DNA of 64,000 bases from Pictodentalium vernedei (GCA_031216915.1 CM062296.1:62113084-62177083), one strand, 5' to 3'; counted from the stretch's first letter, positions 1 to 12,680 are shown. Notes: generated by a model from the letters alone, not told the origin. Translations and numbers: made by a program.

Positions 1-927
1 GCTTTTTCTCCAACAATGCAGGCCACATCCATCTTTGCCGTTGTGCCCAAATTAGTCTGATCTAAAGGTCTGCATTGTCCTCTTGAGTAGAATAAGAATA
101 CTGAAGCTGTTTTTTACAATATATTTCTGATCAGTTAGAATGTTTGGCTATTATTCTCTGCTGAAACTCATTTAAAAAGAAGAAAACGGCGTTTTCATCA
201 TCTTTTGATGTCACGTGACCTATTTATTGTTCATTATATCAACTGTGTGCACAGCGAGACATATAATACAGGCATCGACCCTTCCACTATGTAAAAGTTA
301 AAGAAGTGAAATTTGCTTATTGTTGTCAGAGTTTTAGGATTAGGAGAGTATGGCGTAGGACTGTCAGCAATGTCTAGGTCTTCGGGATGTGATGAGAAAT
401 TCGGAGATTTGACTGAATGCACCTCACCCCTTCCTCATTAATCTGGCACATGATTCAGGATAGAGCCAACGCAAATGGGAAATAAAACAGGTAATATTAA
501 GCAGCCATATCTCAACCAAGAGTTTACATTGGACCACTCGATCAATATGTTTTTATGATGAAGCGCCAAATTAAAATCTTCTCAAAATATATTTACATTG
601 TTTTACGCTCTCGGGGAATTTACTTAGTTCATGTAGTCAGGTGCGTAACTATGGGAGTGAGTGTAGGGGTGTGACCTGTCACACATAATTTTCTAGTCGT
701 GCCATTTTTATCTAGACTGAGGTCTTAGATTTCGATTCGCTCTGGATGGTAACCATTTACTTACTTAGGGGACTACATTTGCTTCTTGGAACTGCTGCCA
801 AGCAGGTAATCCACCTCATACAAACGGAGGTTTCTTCCTGATTAGGAATGTATGAGTTCTAAGCCGACAAATTTGAGTACAGTCTGTGGTAAATGAATAA
901 GAAGACTGGAAGCCAATGCATAACGGC

Positions 928-1544
928 CAGGCATGTCAAAGTACCGCCGGTACCAACATGACCGGTACCGGGACGTGACAGAGCCTGTCCCGTCGAAACC
1001 GGTACCGAGACAAGTGTTCAATTTGGTGACAATGGGAGAAATTCGTACTTAAATCGACCCAGTCCCCAACATCGCAAAGACACAAACATGGCATCGCACT
1101 ACTTATTCTGCGACGACATCAAAGTAATCAAAAAGCACGAAAACCGTGCTTTATGATTACTTTGATGTCGCCACAGAATAATTTCTTTGAAGTAGTCGAT
1201 GACGGTGGAAAGTTAAATGATCGGCCTTATCGAAGGGGAGGTGCAGAGAGGACAGGCCACTTTAGAGTGTTTTGATATGTTCATTGACAAATAAGCTGAA
1301 AGTATTTCGTGTGAGTGTGCCACACACAATTCGTCCTTGAGTTCCAATGTGCTCTATGTGCCAGCATATAGAACATATTTGAACTCAGGAGACGAATTAG
1401 TATACTGGTTACCCTCGTTCAATTAGGAATTTTCCCATAAAATAATTTTCTCCATGTGCCACCGGGTCAAAAGCTTCAGTATCGGTGCCGGTTGGAGCAT
1501 GAGGTAACCGGCGGTACCGGTACATGCACCGGTTGATATGCCTG
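928..1544. mobile_element. hAT-like non-autonomous element (copy A)
   Basis: The ends are CAGGCATGTCAA and TTGATATGCCTG, inverted repeats. The flanking 8-mers are ATAACGGC (920-927) and ATCACGGC (1,545-1,552), matching at 7 of 8 positions, which suits the 8-bp target duplication of hAT transposons. The element is rich in CCGGTACC motifs near both ends. It contains two small hairpins, 1,110-1,173 and about 1,333-1,398. It is 617 bp and has no coding capacity. The copy at 50,766 has the same ends plus a nested insertion. Confidence 0.7.
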
Positions 1545-1600
1545 ATCACGGCTACTACATATATTTATCCACAACCACACTTCCTTTTTCCCCATTGACA

Positions 1601-1669
1601 AATATTCCAACTACACAATCAAGGCATGCCTTAGAAGAAGGCATGTCTTTATGATGTAGTTGGAATATA
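1601..1669. mobile_element. ~69-bp imperfect palindrome
   Basis: Arms read ATATTCCAACTAC and GTAGTTGGAATAT around a core of GGCATGCC-type sequence. The same hairpin is in copy B (about 51,642-51,710). Diverged relatives occur at about 45,635-45,700 and, more weakly, at 16,741-16,800. It behaves as a short dispersed hairpin family. No target duplication is clear. Confidence 0.5.
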
Positions 1670-1823
1670 TCCTTTGGGGAGGGACAAATTGGAATTACAC
1701 CCCTCCCCTCACAATCGGCCATCTATATGCGGCCCATGCATGCAGCTGAAAAACATAGGATGGGTTATTCCATTCATCATGTGGTTCAGTTGTATTCTTC
1801 GGTGAATGTATTTCTCGTTTGTT

Positions 1824-2188
1824 GGGGAGCGCGGTGGCTCAGTAGGTAGAGGTGCAGGCTGCAAGCCGAGAGGTCCTCGGTTCGAATCCCACCTGCGGCA
1901 ACCGCGTTGTGTCCTTGGGCTAGACACTTCATCTCCATTGCCCGCATGGGGGCACGATGACGCCGTGTACTAAGGCGTACTGCACGTCGATGGAACGCAT
2001 GTCTTCAGCCAATCTAACCCTGCTTGTGTTGCAGTGCGGAGTTAAGATGTTGGGGAGCTGGCAGCTGCTCGTCGTTGCTCGGTGGTTCTCTCCGGGTACT
2101 CCGGCTTCCTCCACCCGTAAAACTGTCACGGTCATGATTAGCCATTGTGCATAAGTATATGACCTTAAAACATAAATAAATAAATAAA
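1824..2188 (+). mobile_element. tRNA-derived SINE, subfamily 1
   Basis: The head carries an RNA polymerase III A box (TGGCTCAGTAGG) and B box (GGTTCGAATCC). The anticodon-loop equivalent is CTGCAAG, which would be GCA (Cys-like) if read as tRNA, but the anticodon stem is badly paired. A middle domain containing CCTTGGGCTAGACACTT follows, then a unique body and an (AAAT)n tail. The flanking sequence ATTTCTCGT is repeated at about 2,188-2,202, consistent with LINE-mediated insertion. Short reading frames across it are by-products. The orthologous insertion is at 51,865-52,229. Confidence 0.88.
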
Positions 2189-2736
2189 TTTCTCGTGTGT
2201 TTCTCATTTAGCCGATTTCATATCGAACATGGCTTACTTGCTTGCTCTGACAGCTGTGCCGTCGCTTGTTATAACAATTCGACAGACTCCCTGTTTTTGT
2301 GGTCCCCACTTTGAGAACTGCTGAGGTCTTCCTAGTAAATTTACAGTTGCAGGTATAGTTTTTGAAGAGATCTTCCGACAGAATAGATGAGTCCGCTACA
2401 CCACGCAAAAGGTTCTGAAAGATGCATATGTATAACTGTTGTGGTGAATTAAAAAGCTATATTCTGATAAAAATTTTGCCAATGCACACCATAATCAAGT
2501 ATTCTGTTGCAAAGGCGTATCTGAAAGGCAGTTGTCAAAATTGTGAGGATTTATGTCGCTACAACTATGTCTAATCATATTGTTTATAATATTCAACCTT
2601 TCACCCCAATGTCAATGAACCGTGATAGTTTTAAAAAGTGGAGAAATCTTATTGCAGTCATATGTCCCACCGGGAACGAAGTGGATAAGTAAGTAAGTAC
2701 ATCATGTACCATGCGATTAAAAAAACACGCATTGTA

Positions 2737-2945
2737 TTAACCCTTTCAACATTGGTGCCCTGGACGGTATCATTTCAGTCAATACTCTCAACGCCGAAAT
2801 GGGTGCTATCATCCTGTTCTTTTGGAGTGTTCAGTAATAAGTTAATTCGACAACTCTGTCGATCTGTTGGATTAAATTATTACCGAGCCTCGCTTCAGAT
2901 TTCTTGCTCTTTATATCGCCCGGTCGTACACTAGCCGATCAGTTT
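2737..2945. repeat. Decayed TTAA-start repeat with internal hairpin
   Basis: It begins TTAACCCTTT at 2,737, like the TTAA palindromes elsewhere, but no matching inverted right end is visible. The hairpin spans about 2,829-2,884. The copy B version (53,334 onward, hairpin about 53,425-53,482) is a better palindrome. A one-base state (GTAAT against GTGAT) differs between the copies in both arms. Confidence 0.35.
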
Positions 2946-3241
2946 TTTATTCACGCAAAGATATATGTGTATGCACACCAGGCTGAAAAAGTTATATCTG
3001 CGCTCTTGAAGCGAATGTCAAATGACCTCTAATAGTAATTCTTCTCGTGTAACTGATCTTTTCAACGCTGAAATGATTCAGAAGAATCCAAATCCAAATG
3101 GTTTTAGCGCGCCGATGGCCCTAAGGGACGGTGTGGGGCAAGCCCCTTTCGACCCTTCTTTTAGAGTATCACATTATTCCTTTTACTTTTGTTTTGCACC
3201 ATGTCTGATCGTGTTAAAGGAGGGAAGAGAAAGGGAGAAAG

Positions 3242-4794
3242 TTAGCGGCGTTTATGTTTCTTGCCTCTCTTCTTGGAGGGAGGAGGTTGTGACTGTGATA
3301 GTGTAGTTAATGTAGTTATAGCAGTTGGAGTGGTTGGTTTGTATTTCGCTTCCTGTTCTGGTAAGAGCCGTGATGCCAATTCTAATTCCGGTCGGAGTTT
3401 TTCGAATTTTTCGATATCCTGATCTTTTAATTTTTGTAAAGCTTCAATTGTGTTTTCTCAGCTTGGATTTTCTTCTCTCGCGGTTTCTTGTGTTGTTTGA
3501 GTGGATTCGGTATCTTGGTCTTGCCTTTCAGGTATTGAAGGGAGAGGCGTGTGGGGTTCTGGAAGTGACGAGAAGACAGCTTCCATTTCCATCTCCACAG
3601 GACTTTCCACATCCGGCCTTTTCCAGCTGGAAGTAGGATGTTTCTGTGGGAATAAGAGCGGAAGTGATGGCAGCCTCTGACTCTTTCCTTTCCTCACTTT
3701 TTTCTCCCTTCTTCTCCAGGAAAGCCTTCAGGCGACGGGAATCCCTCCGCTTGGTTGGTGGGTTCTTTTTCCTTTTCTTCTTTTCAGGGTCTCCTGACCT
3801 CCCCGGTGAGGACCAGTGTGAGAGGGGATCCCCTCGTCAAAGGTGCTACCTCTCCCCGAGGAGGGTCGTGTAGTGGTGTGTTCTACTTCTACTTGAAATT
3901 CCATTTTCAGATGGACGCTCTTGCATATTTCCTGGATAGTCCAGGAGAAGGGACAAGAGACGCCCAGAGCGGAGATGGGTTTCCTTAGTCTAGCTGGTAT
4001 TTCCAGATTTTCCACGATTTCAGTCAGGTGTTCACACTCTGAGGTCAGAGGTGATGGGAATGATGATGAGTGACGGCATCGCGATGTACACTCTTATAGT
4101 TCGAAGGGTTGCTACAACACTTCCGGTATTGCCTGGTACACTATCTAAGCCTTCCTACAGTGAGAGCACAGGAAGTACAGCACTAACACTTGGGACAATC
4201 TTGAACCCGGGACACAGCACATGTGTTATATACTAAACAAGTGTCGTTTCAACGCTTTCAAGTGTTAAGTTTGAACTGATTAAGTGCTAAATGACACTTT
4301 GAGTCTTGACGTATCGGTAGGAACTCATTGAATGTTATTAAGTACAATTGAAGTGTTGGTAGAAAACAACACGTTTGTATTGAATTTCAGTCAAAATAAA
4401 TTGTTACATATGTAATTTAGAGAAAATGCATCATATATCCGGCAGAAAATAATTTGTATTATATGCTGGTGTGATTGTTTTGTTTTCTGAACGAGGTTTG
4501 TTGGGTATATTTGGAACCGAAATAAGCATAGGATTTCCCATTCAAAATCGGACGCTTTAGCTCCACCTTAATACTTATACGTTGGATTGTGTGCGGATGA
4601 TAAAAAACTGAAGATGCTGCATTCTCTTCTTCATAATTTTCACAATAATGTGATATTAAACAATATAATATACTCACGAAGATGGTGCAGATTCTGATCA
4701 CGTAAAGATTGTCGGTGTGAAGATATGCTGGCTCCAACTCAGATTTAAAATGGCGTAGTCCCTCCAACTTGCGTGAGGCATGGATGCACATCAT
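3242..4794 (-). pseudogene. Two-exon gene relic, copy A (unidentified protein)
   Basis: I do not recognise the family. Exon 1 (4,794-4,678) starts ATGATG, with an in-frame TGA 15 bases upstream. It encodes 39 residues and ends at a strong GTGAGT donor. The acceptor is best placed after AG so that exon 2 begins TGTGAACAC at 4,036, keeping phase 0. Exon 2 runs to TAA at 3,242-3,244. The predicted ~300-residue protein has an ordered N-terminal part (motif PARLRKPISALG). A Lys/Arg-rich middle (KKKRKK) follows, then an acidic Ser/Thr/Pro/Gln stretch, a short charged helix-like segment (ENTIEALQKLKDQDIEKFEK), and a basic tail SKKRGKKHKRR. The basic tracts suggest a nuclear or nucleolar protein, by inference only. 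Comparison with copy B shows three lesions: a 1-base deletion near 3,803, a 1-base insertion near 3,632 and a TGG-to-TGA stop near 3,461. The C-terminal frame is intact here, unlike in copy B. Confidence 0.6.
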
Positions 4795-5586
4795 CGATGC
4801 CGTAATTCAAAATGAGCCCATCAAAGAAGGGTTGTGTTTTTCCATCTCTGACACTCGAAATGACTTTGTCATTTTCGTCGGAGTGTCTCCATTTTGATTC
4901 CCGGCGTATTAATGTGACACCCACACTTGCAAACCAAGTATACCACTTGGTGGGTGCGGCGTTTTGACACTTGAGTTTTCAGCGTGATATCATCCAAACA
5001 TATTGAATAATAGGAAGTGGCACAACACCAGTTTGGGCTTCTGGAGTATGAGCAAAATAAAAGAGTAATACATCCTTTCGAGCGAATTTCTAGTTAGTCT
5101 GTAATGACTGGTGTGTGTCCTCAACGTTACCCGATACAATATAGACATTGGGGGAGGTGCTGGATAAACCAATCGCGTCATGTAGCTTACGAGTAAGAAC
5201 ACGACATGTAAGAATATGATTGGTCCACCCGCATCTGACTGGCGATATATCGTGAATGAATTTTGTATTCCACGCCTCCATATGTCGCCCATGTATTTAA
5301 TGCGCACATCCGATCTGAAGACTAGGATTTTAGTCTTATTGAAACTTAGGTATATGTCTATAAGCTGGTAAACTGTTCTGTTTTGTGGAAAGAAACTGCA
5401 ATTATATTCAAACGAGCTATCTTGAAACTAAATGCTTATAAGCCTTTCCATTAGTTTAGTTTAAACACTATTTATTTCCAGTAATACAAATGTCGGTACA
5501 AAATAACAGTATATTGACAAATGTAAGGAAATTGGACTCAGCAGCATGCTAAAAGCTTATACGAGTCAGACTTTTCTCTGTTTTCT

Positions 5587-5834
5587 TTAACCCTTTACCT
5601 ACCTAACATGAGAAGCAGACGTCACATGCAAAAACAATTCCTGAACAACTATTTTTTTGTCTCAAAAACATAGGTTATGACCCCTCATTGGAACGAGCTC
5701 GACGAGCTCGTTCCAATGAGGGGTCATAACCTATGTTTTTGAGACAAAAAAAATGAAAAAATAATGAATATTAACTGGCCAGTTTTGAGAATAGCTCTGG
5801 CCGTTTTTTTCCGTTTCGTTGGGTAAAGGATTAA
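5587..5834. mobile_element. piggyBac-like TTAA palindromic MITE
   Basis: TTAA (5,587-5,590) is followed by CCCTTTACC. The other end is GGTAAAGGA followed by TTAA (5,831-5,834). TTAA targets with CCCTTT termini are typical of piggyBac-type cut-and-paste transposons. The centre is a near-perfect hairpin containing GGTTATGACCCCTCATTGG and its complement around GAGCTCGACGAGCTC. It has no coding capacity. The orthologue is at 57,491-57,737. Confidence 0.82.
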
Positions 5835-6464
5835 CACGTAACAGACACGTTGACGAATACAGCTCACAATCGAACATGGAAATAAATTCATCTATGACGA
5901 AATGAGTAAAGAGGAACGTGAAAGAAATGCGGAGAGAGACAAAAGGAAGGGAAACAACGAGGTGTATTATGAAGGAATAAGCTGCACTGACCACTATCAC
6001 CAAGACATCACATGTCAAGACAATCGAGTGGAGACATAATGTTATTGAGGGAGTACATTTAGACCCACTCAAGGCAACACTGAAATGCCTTCTTTTGTAA
6101 TACAGGGACAAAGGAGGCATGTCCAAGGCCTTAACAACTCTTACATATCAGATGAAACGCGAGTGCCACGATCGATGCGCGAAAAGTGAAATCAATGCTG
6201 GCTTCCTTCCACCTGCGGTTAAAAAAAGTTCGCCGATAGGTGTCATTGCCTTACCAATACATGTCAACAGATATATAGGGAGATAAGAGTTAAAATCAAA
6301 GCAGTTACATTTTTGAATAAAGGTGTTACGCTGTCTTTTTTTCCAATCACTTGTGAATGCACTGCACGATAGTGACCGTTTTCAGCAAAAGGAATAGAGT
6401 TCTAAAAAACTACGCCTGCATTCTGTGACCGATGCCACCATGTCTACTTGGCTGGTAACGATTT

Positions 6465-7290
6465 TATAAATAGACAGAACGCGATGTGTGTTTGAATCGG
6501 TGGGTGTTTTACATAACGAGTTGGAATGGCGAGTTATGTAATACACCCACCAATTCAAACACACATCGCGTTCTGTGTGTATTACGCATCCCATGTATTT
6601 TAATTCAGTTAAATAAACAAATTTTAATTCTGATGTTTAAACCCAAAGGTGAAGGGCTCATTTGTTTTGCTTGTTGCTGCACTGATAAAATGGATCGATT
6701 AAAAATCAAAACCAGTATACGCTAAATTCGATTTCTGTTCTATTGACCGTGTTTGTTGAAATTCGTATCGTTGTTTCTCTTCGGCTGGTATCCATTCACA
6801 ACTAACCATTTGGTGGCTTTTACTTTTTGTAAAAACAGATGCATAAATTTGAGCAGATTTGCAAAACAGCTGCGAGAAACACTTTTAAAAGAAGTTCGAC
6901 GCATGCCAGGATATCCGAAGATTTGCCGAAATAAAGTTGACGAATTTAGATATATGGGGATCAGACGAGACGGCCACGGGTTTGGGTTAATGCTGTGGTT
7001 GGAAATGATTGTTTTTTAATATTATCTCATTTTTGGTTAACTAATGTTCTTGTGAACTGACTTTATTTTTTTGCTTTGGTCATTTTCACACTACGTGACA
7101 GACGATCGGTACATGTATAACGAAAATTGGAAAACTTTTCGAAGCGTAACTAATGACTCGACGGGAAAGGAACTGGTATGAACAGTGCTAGGAAAAAGTT
7201 CCGGCTTGTATTTCACGAGCTGAATACAAAAACATTTATGTCGTGACGGCGATTCCGTTAATTACAAGGGTTTAAAGTTTAAAGGATGTA
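6465..7290 (+). repeat. ~820-bp dispersed repeat, copy 1
   Basis: It starts near ATAAATAGACAGAACGCG with a hairpin (6,474-6,576) whose arms contain GATGTGTGTTTGAATCGG. A ~700-bp AT-rich body follows and ends near GGATGTACAATAA. Other copies are at 18,690-19,505, 36,172-36,972 and 58,366-59,185. No superfamily, target duplication or coding sequence is visible. Confidence 0.65.
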
Positions 7291-8849
7291 CAATAAAATT
7301 GGATACCTCGTTTTCTGTTCAATCTGTCACAGATAAATGACAGGGGTATCCCACATCAAAGGGAGGTAAGTCTCTATTTGAAGAATCGAACTTGCAGTCA
7401 TCCAAAAATGCTTCATTCAAAATGTTATTTTTTTTCATTATCATCATCGGTTACACTCACCTCCTCACTGATATGTATCAGGCTTCGGTTTTCGGCTTTC
7501 GGTACAGGGTTTAGAAAAAAACTGTTTTGTAACTGAAAGGGACTCCAGGGGAATTATTTTCGTTTCTTCATATCGTCTCTTGAGTGCAATATGGCATCAT
7601 CTGCAATGTTTTTGCGTTGCAGATTGGGCCCTGTTGTACTGAAGGAAGGAAAAAACGTTCATATTTTTAACAAAATCGTTCGTAAGTTAATTCAGGGTTG
7701 CTGTCTGATCGCTTACCTCCTAACGGGGTTTATTTGTGTGAACAATGAAACGGAATTGTTTGACCATCCATCCAGAGAATGGAAACAATTTCAGCTCCCT
7801 TTGTTACTCTAACTGCAGAAATTAACTTCAATCTTTGTCACTTAAAAAGCTGAATTATTTACCAGGTATGTAAAAGAAAGAATATGCATTTCCTGCACAG
7901 TGTGGCACATTGCCATTTCATTTGTAGTTTGCTTTGAGGTAAAAGTTCGTTCTTGCGCAAAGTTGGTCAAAACTGACGAGGCAACAAGAGCCCCGTAAAT
8001 GAAAAACACTGGGATGAGCAACCCCGCCAAAATGCGAAGTCTGGTCTGTGGCTACATGTAGATTGCATGTACTGTGGAATAATTTCTGAAAATTCTTCAT
8101 TTTTTCACAATCTGACAGAACTTAACATCCTAACCTGGAACACCGGGCTTCTCGTTTGTGCAGCTTTTTATATAAGACGACCTGGTATATTTTGCTTTCT
8201 AAGGAAACCATTTTTTGTCTCCAACATTTTAACCCGGAGAAATGGGAAAGCACGCGTATATTTATACCCTGTTGGTGAGAGTGCGCCGACATTTCTTCAA
8301 GCTGACATGGCCCCATACATGTTGGACAGACCTTCTCTCGGGCTTTGTTTTAGAAAAGAGGACATTTAACCAGCATTTTGATTTTATTTTAATTTGTAGT
8401 GGATTAAATGTTTTTATAACAATTTCAAAAGTACAACCCCAATATCTCTGGGAGAAATTTAAATCAGATCTGAAGCGTGAAAAAGCGTTTATAAAGTCAG
8501 GCCGAAGTATGATTTCTTGGAATGTTCTCTGCTAGAGTGTGCCAATAAATCATACCGAGACCTAATTTTATCAACACAGAACAAATATAAAGCAAATCGA
8601 AGCGAGATCACCACCTTGTATAATCAAAGTAGACATTTTTTATTACCACTCTCTTCAAAATATTCACACCAATGTTATTTTTGTCAAAACATTACAAACT
8701 GGAAGCATGTCCGAAGTAACATTCCGAGACACCCTTTCAGCTGTATCTTACATTTCTTCCTTGAACCCAAAGAACACAACATATACTGACGCGGAAAAAA
8801 AGAAACGCCAGTTCAGTTTTGGTACTATCATTTCTTTCTTTTTTATCCG
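7291..8849. other. Unassigned AT-rich sequence, no supported gene
   Basis: It is collinear with 59,186-60,458 in copy B, except for ~235 bp at about 7,690-7,915 that copy B lacks. Short frames (for example 8,517-8,789) have partners in copy B (60,136-60,510). The partners differ by frame and by many amino-acid changes, so I see no sign of coding constraint. Confidence 0.5.
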
Positions 8850-8851
8850 TA

Positions 8852-9165
8852 CAGTCAAATCTGGAAGTCCTGTTGCGAACTGTGCGTTTATCTAGGCTTA
8901 ATTCCGCGTAGAAATTGCGCGCAATTGCCATATCGAATGGCACCCAAAACACAGTAGGTTCTCCAGGTTACCCACAGCAAACACAGGCAATGTTTCTGCC
9001 AATGGACCTCCCGGTTACACGGAGATCCATTGGCTGAAACATTGCTTGTGCACAGGCCGTATGTACAGAATTTGATAGCCTTACTATGGTCATAACGCGT
9101 AGATTATCGCGCAAATCGACATGCTATTTGTGCGCATTTCATGACGGGACCCCTAGTTTTAACTG
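8852..9165. mobile_element. Tc1/mariner-like MITE, 314 bp
   Basis: TA (8,850-8,851) precedes CAGTCAAATCTGG. The right end is CCTAGTTTTAACTG followed by TA (9,166-9,167). It is the same length as the clean insertion at 54,460-54,773. The core is a hairpin containing CAATGGACCTCC and its complement. The left terminal repeat has drifted. The copy B orthologue (60,461-60,687) has lost its right end. Confidence 0.72.
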
Positions 9166-9243
9166 TAGACCAAATGTAGTAAAATTAGATACATAGCTAC
9201 CTCACTGTTCTGTCAAACGAGTTTTTTGCTACAATTCGGTCAA

Positions 9244-9362
9244 CAGTGACCACGTGCGACGCTGCGTGCACCAAATCGGTTTCACTTGACCCAGTGGAGA
9301 CGTGTTACTCACCGACGAGTTTCGGTTCACGCTTTATAGGTCAGATGGCCGACAACGTTGCT
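9244..9362 (+). pseudogene. Tc1-like transposase fragment (copy A)
   Basis: One frame reads LTDEFRFTLYRSDGRQR, which matches the region around the second catalytic Asp of Tc1-family DDE transposases (usual form FSDESRF...DGR). A 2-base deletion relative to copy B breaks the frame just before it. Neither the DNA-binding N-terminus nor the last acidic residue is present. It is a short remnant of an autonomous element, not a working enzyme. Confidence 0.6.
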
Positions 9363-9756
9363 AGCGACTTCGAGGTGAGCGATATTCGCGACACGAACGA
9401 ACAAGCTTATACGTGAAAAGTGTGCAAGATACACACCCAGGCAAATACGCGGCATTCAGAAAGAAAAAACACATCTTAGGGTCATATGCATTAAGCTTTA
9501 TGATTAACAAAGCTGCGTATTGTTAGGTTTCTCTCTTACATAAGTATGACTTTTTGTGTACGGAGAGCAGTTTCCAGCCCATGGTAACAATAAAACATTT
9601 AGCTCCATCGCGAGCATCCCATTCTGCTGTGAAAAAAAAAAAATATCACACTAAATTGTGTAGCGTGACATACGGCAACATTTAATATTCTCCTGTTGTA
9701 CTGAAAACTCCGAGGCAGGCTATGCACTTATTTTCTATTATCCCATGATATCTCTA

Positions 9757-10455
9757 AAATACACATACGCGTGTCCCGGGTGAGATAGCAGGGTGGGATA
9801 TCGCTATCCCACCCACCCCACGTGACATACTCATTTGCACATTTTATTAGGTCGCCGGAACTAACTCATCATCGTCTGCACAACTGTAAATAAACAAAAT
9901 GGCTTGACGATTGCGTCTATTACCTATTGATCTGTTCCTTGTTGATATAAACTCAATATTTAATTATTATTCAAATATTAAACTTGATTTGTTTCAACCC
10001 CATGTTTCACTGCAGATTTAATAATTTAATAATATGACTGCGCGAATTTATCGATCGATCAATAATCTCACAATACCCTTCACATTAGCGCTTGACACGC
10101 GCAAATTCATTAACCTCTTAACGGACAGTGTTACAAATCAATTTTTTAGTATATACCTATGGTATTTTCTTAACTCTTGTACGATCTTTCCGTTGAAATT
10201 GTTCGTTTTTCGAAAGGACTACGACTTGATAAATTGGGTATGTCAGCACGTGACCGCCAATTATCTATAATGAAGTAATCCTCGTGTGTGGGGAGAAAAA
10301 TCATCCTCGATGAGTCTGAAGGTGGGAATGGGGAAATCTCACCCTCGGGGCAAGATATTTGAACCATACCCGAGGCTTGCCGAGGGTCTTGTTCAAATAT
10401 CTTGCCCCTCGGGTGAGATTTCCCCATCCCACCTCCAGACTCATCTGGGATCATA
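9757..10455. mobile_element. Copy-A-specific block with hairpin
   Basis: Copy B has no equivalent; its sequence passes directly from ATATCTCT to the TC-rich tract at about 61,900. The block has a short GGTGGGATA palindrome near 9,800 and a long hairpin at 10,300-10,455 with arms containing TGGGGAAATCTCACCC. It may be a decayed insertion or a deletion in copy B. No clear terminal repeats were found. Confidence 0.45.
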
Positions 10456-10516
10456 AGATTCGCCCTCTCATTCTCTCTCCCTCTCTCAACATCTACCAGA
10501 GACAACCTCCGACGCG

Positions 10517-10688
10517 CGTGTGTCATCTCGCATCTATACACTTACTCACACACCCTCGTACACGCTAACACTCGCGTGTGACATCTCACATCTATACACT
10601 TACACACCCTCGTACACGCTAACACGCGGGTGTGTCATCTCGCATCTATACACTTGCTCACACACCCTCGTGCACGCTAATACTCGCA
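10517..10688. repeat. Minisatellite, three ~55-bp units
   Basis: Three tandem units each contain CATCTATACACTT and ACACCCTCGTACACGCTAAC. Copy B has a single unit at about 61,962-62,025. A (TC)n tract lies just upstream in both copies. Confidence 0.85.
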
Positions 10689-11337
10689 TACATTCTTTCG
10701 GACACACATATGTAGTCCCCCTTCCTCCGCTCTTTTAACATTCACTGTGGTACGGGTTGTTAACTGATGGCAGAAAATCATCTCATGTCAAAAGTACATT
10801 CAATGTGTTTGAGAATTAGTCGTTTTCCCTGTACATGTATTTGTCAAAGCATTTTTTAATTTGATCTCTGTTTGAGAGAAAATACAAATAATATACTATT
10901 AACTGTCTTCATTATTCCCTGTACTGTGCTGTTTCATAATGATTATTTGGGTGCAGACAATGAAACTCTTAGTTAAAAATATTGATTGGTCTATCCAACA
11001 TATTTACTGAGCACCAATTTACTTCATGTATTTAAGTTGTGGTGATCTTGAGTAGGAAAATCGGGTTTTAGGTTTGTGCAGTTTGCAAATTACGTGACAA
11101 GATAAATGTTTTCCAGCATAAACCTTTTTTGTTTCTTTTGACCCTTTGAATGCGGCACGCATAAACCTTCTGTGAAGAACATTCATTCTTGATTGATAAG
11201 ACAATAAGACAAATAAAGAATGATTGTTTGTTTCTGTCTATTTCTTGAGTTATGAACCCCCGAAATCCAAAGGCCAAAATCGATGTAAATGAACCTGGGC
11301 CACTTCTACACACAACTTTCCTTTTCCACTTGACGGG

Positions 11338-11693
11338 TGGAGCGTCAGCTCAGTAGGTAGAGGTCAGGCTGCAAGCCGAGAGGCCCTCGGTTCGAAGCCT
11401 ACCTTCGGCAATCGCGTTGTGTCCTTGGACAAGACACTTCACCCCATTGCCTACGCGGTGGCACAATTGCGTTGGGTACTAAGGCGTACTGCACGTCGAT
11501 GGTGCGCCTGTCTTCAACCAATGCTATGCATGCTTGTGAAGAGATAGTATGCGGGGGAGCTGACAGTTGCTCGCCGTTGCTCGGTGGTTCTCTACGGGTA
11601 CTCCGGCTTCCTCTAACCGTAAAACTGCCGTGGTCATTATTAGCCACTGTACAGAAATATGTGACCTTAAACCTCAATAAATAAATTAAAATA
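11338..11693 (+). mobile_element. tRNA-derived SINE, subfamily 2 (copy A)
   Basis: The head is TGGAGCGTCAGCTCAGTAGG with the B-box region GGTTCGAAGCC, followed by CCTTGGACAAGACACTT and a body like subfamily 1. It differs by a one-base shorter D-arm region (AGAGGTCAGG) and by a different segment near AAGAGATAGTATGC. The flanks TTTCCACTTGACGGG and TTTCCACTTAACGGG (11,694-11,708) form a 15-bp target duplication with one mismatch. The orthologue is at 62,661-62,997. Confidence 0.87.
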
Positions 11694-12551
11694 TTTCCAC
11701 TTAACGGGAGGGTGCTGTCATTCAAAACAACTCTGAGTTAAATTTAATTTTGATTTTGACAATTTCCCGAGAGTAGTAGTGTATGCACGTTTGGGGCCTC
11801 AGTTGCAGGACCTCGGTGCCGGACCTCGGAAGTAACGTCATGTCACGTGACCTAGTGGCGCCACGTTGTGTTGTCATGGTAACCTGCGTAAGCGGCCATG
11901 TTGTGACGGCATCTCTATAGTGATACGTGGTGTGAGTGCGCATGCGCAGCGCGTTTTGTTAGGGGTGATACGTGTTTCCGTCGTTCATTTTGTATACTGG
12001 AGGCCGCCATCTTGGTTTCTATGGTAGCACGTGATTGCTATGTTTCCCAATTTTTCTGCAATAAGACAGGGTATGTTTAGAGGGTGTGTTCGATTGTAGA
12101 AGAGTAAATCTGATTACCACAAACAACCCGACAATCTCTCCAAATCACCAAAATCTATCCCAACTTTTACTCCTTCGAATTCTTCCAGAATTCTCTGCTT
12201 CTATCTATATATGCAATAGTTATCGTCTATCTGGCCATGTTCCTTTGTTCTAGAGTATACTCCAGTAGCGTAGAAGAGCGTATCATATGGAACAGCTTTG
12301 CTTATTATTACTATATTTAGCAATTTCTGGTCTATTCTTGTTAGCTCTGACCCTATTCCAAGTACTCTTGTTGTTTCATTTATATAGATCATTTGTATAG
12401 ATTATAACTAATCAATCAGATTGCTTGATTTCCCATAATCTGTATACAGAGTTATCTCCCTTCTGTATAATAAAAGACTATATCCAATGACACCCCAATT
12501 TTAGCACCCATTTTTTGCAAAACACCTGTGGCTATGGAATCCCTTTATGTC

Positions 12552-12680
12552 ATATGTACTTATGTGAAAAGGCACAATGTGACACAATATGCCCTATCAG
12601 ATAGGCACATGCTTTATGTGCCGATATGTGCTTATGTGAAAAGGCACAATGTGACACAATATGCCCTATCACATAGGCAC
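12552..12680. repeat. Two ~63-bp tandem units in left arm
   Basis: The motif GTGAAAAGGCACAATGTGAC plus AATATGCCCTATCA is present twice. The mirror pair lies at about 14,525-14,660 in the right arm. Confidence 0.8.

Noticed and set aside
1847..1895. Possible tRNA gene (A and B boxes with a GCA anticodon position)
   Set aside because: The anticodon stem does not pair and the sequence continues into a SINE body with target duplications. The same head occurs in several copies.
8517..8789. Possible coding exon (partner at 60,136-60,510)
   Set aside because: The copies differ by many non-synonymous changes, use different starts and lack splice signals or known motifs.
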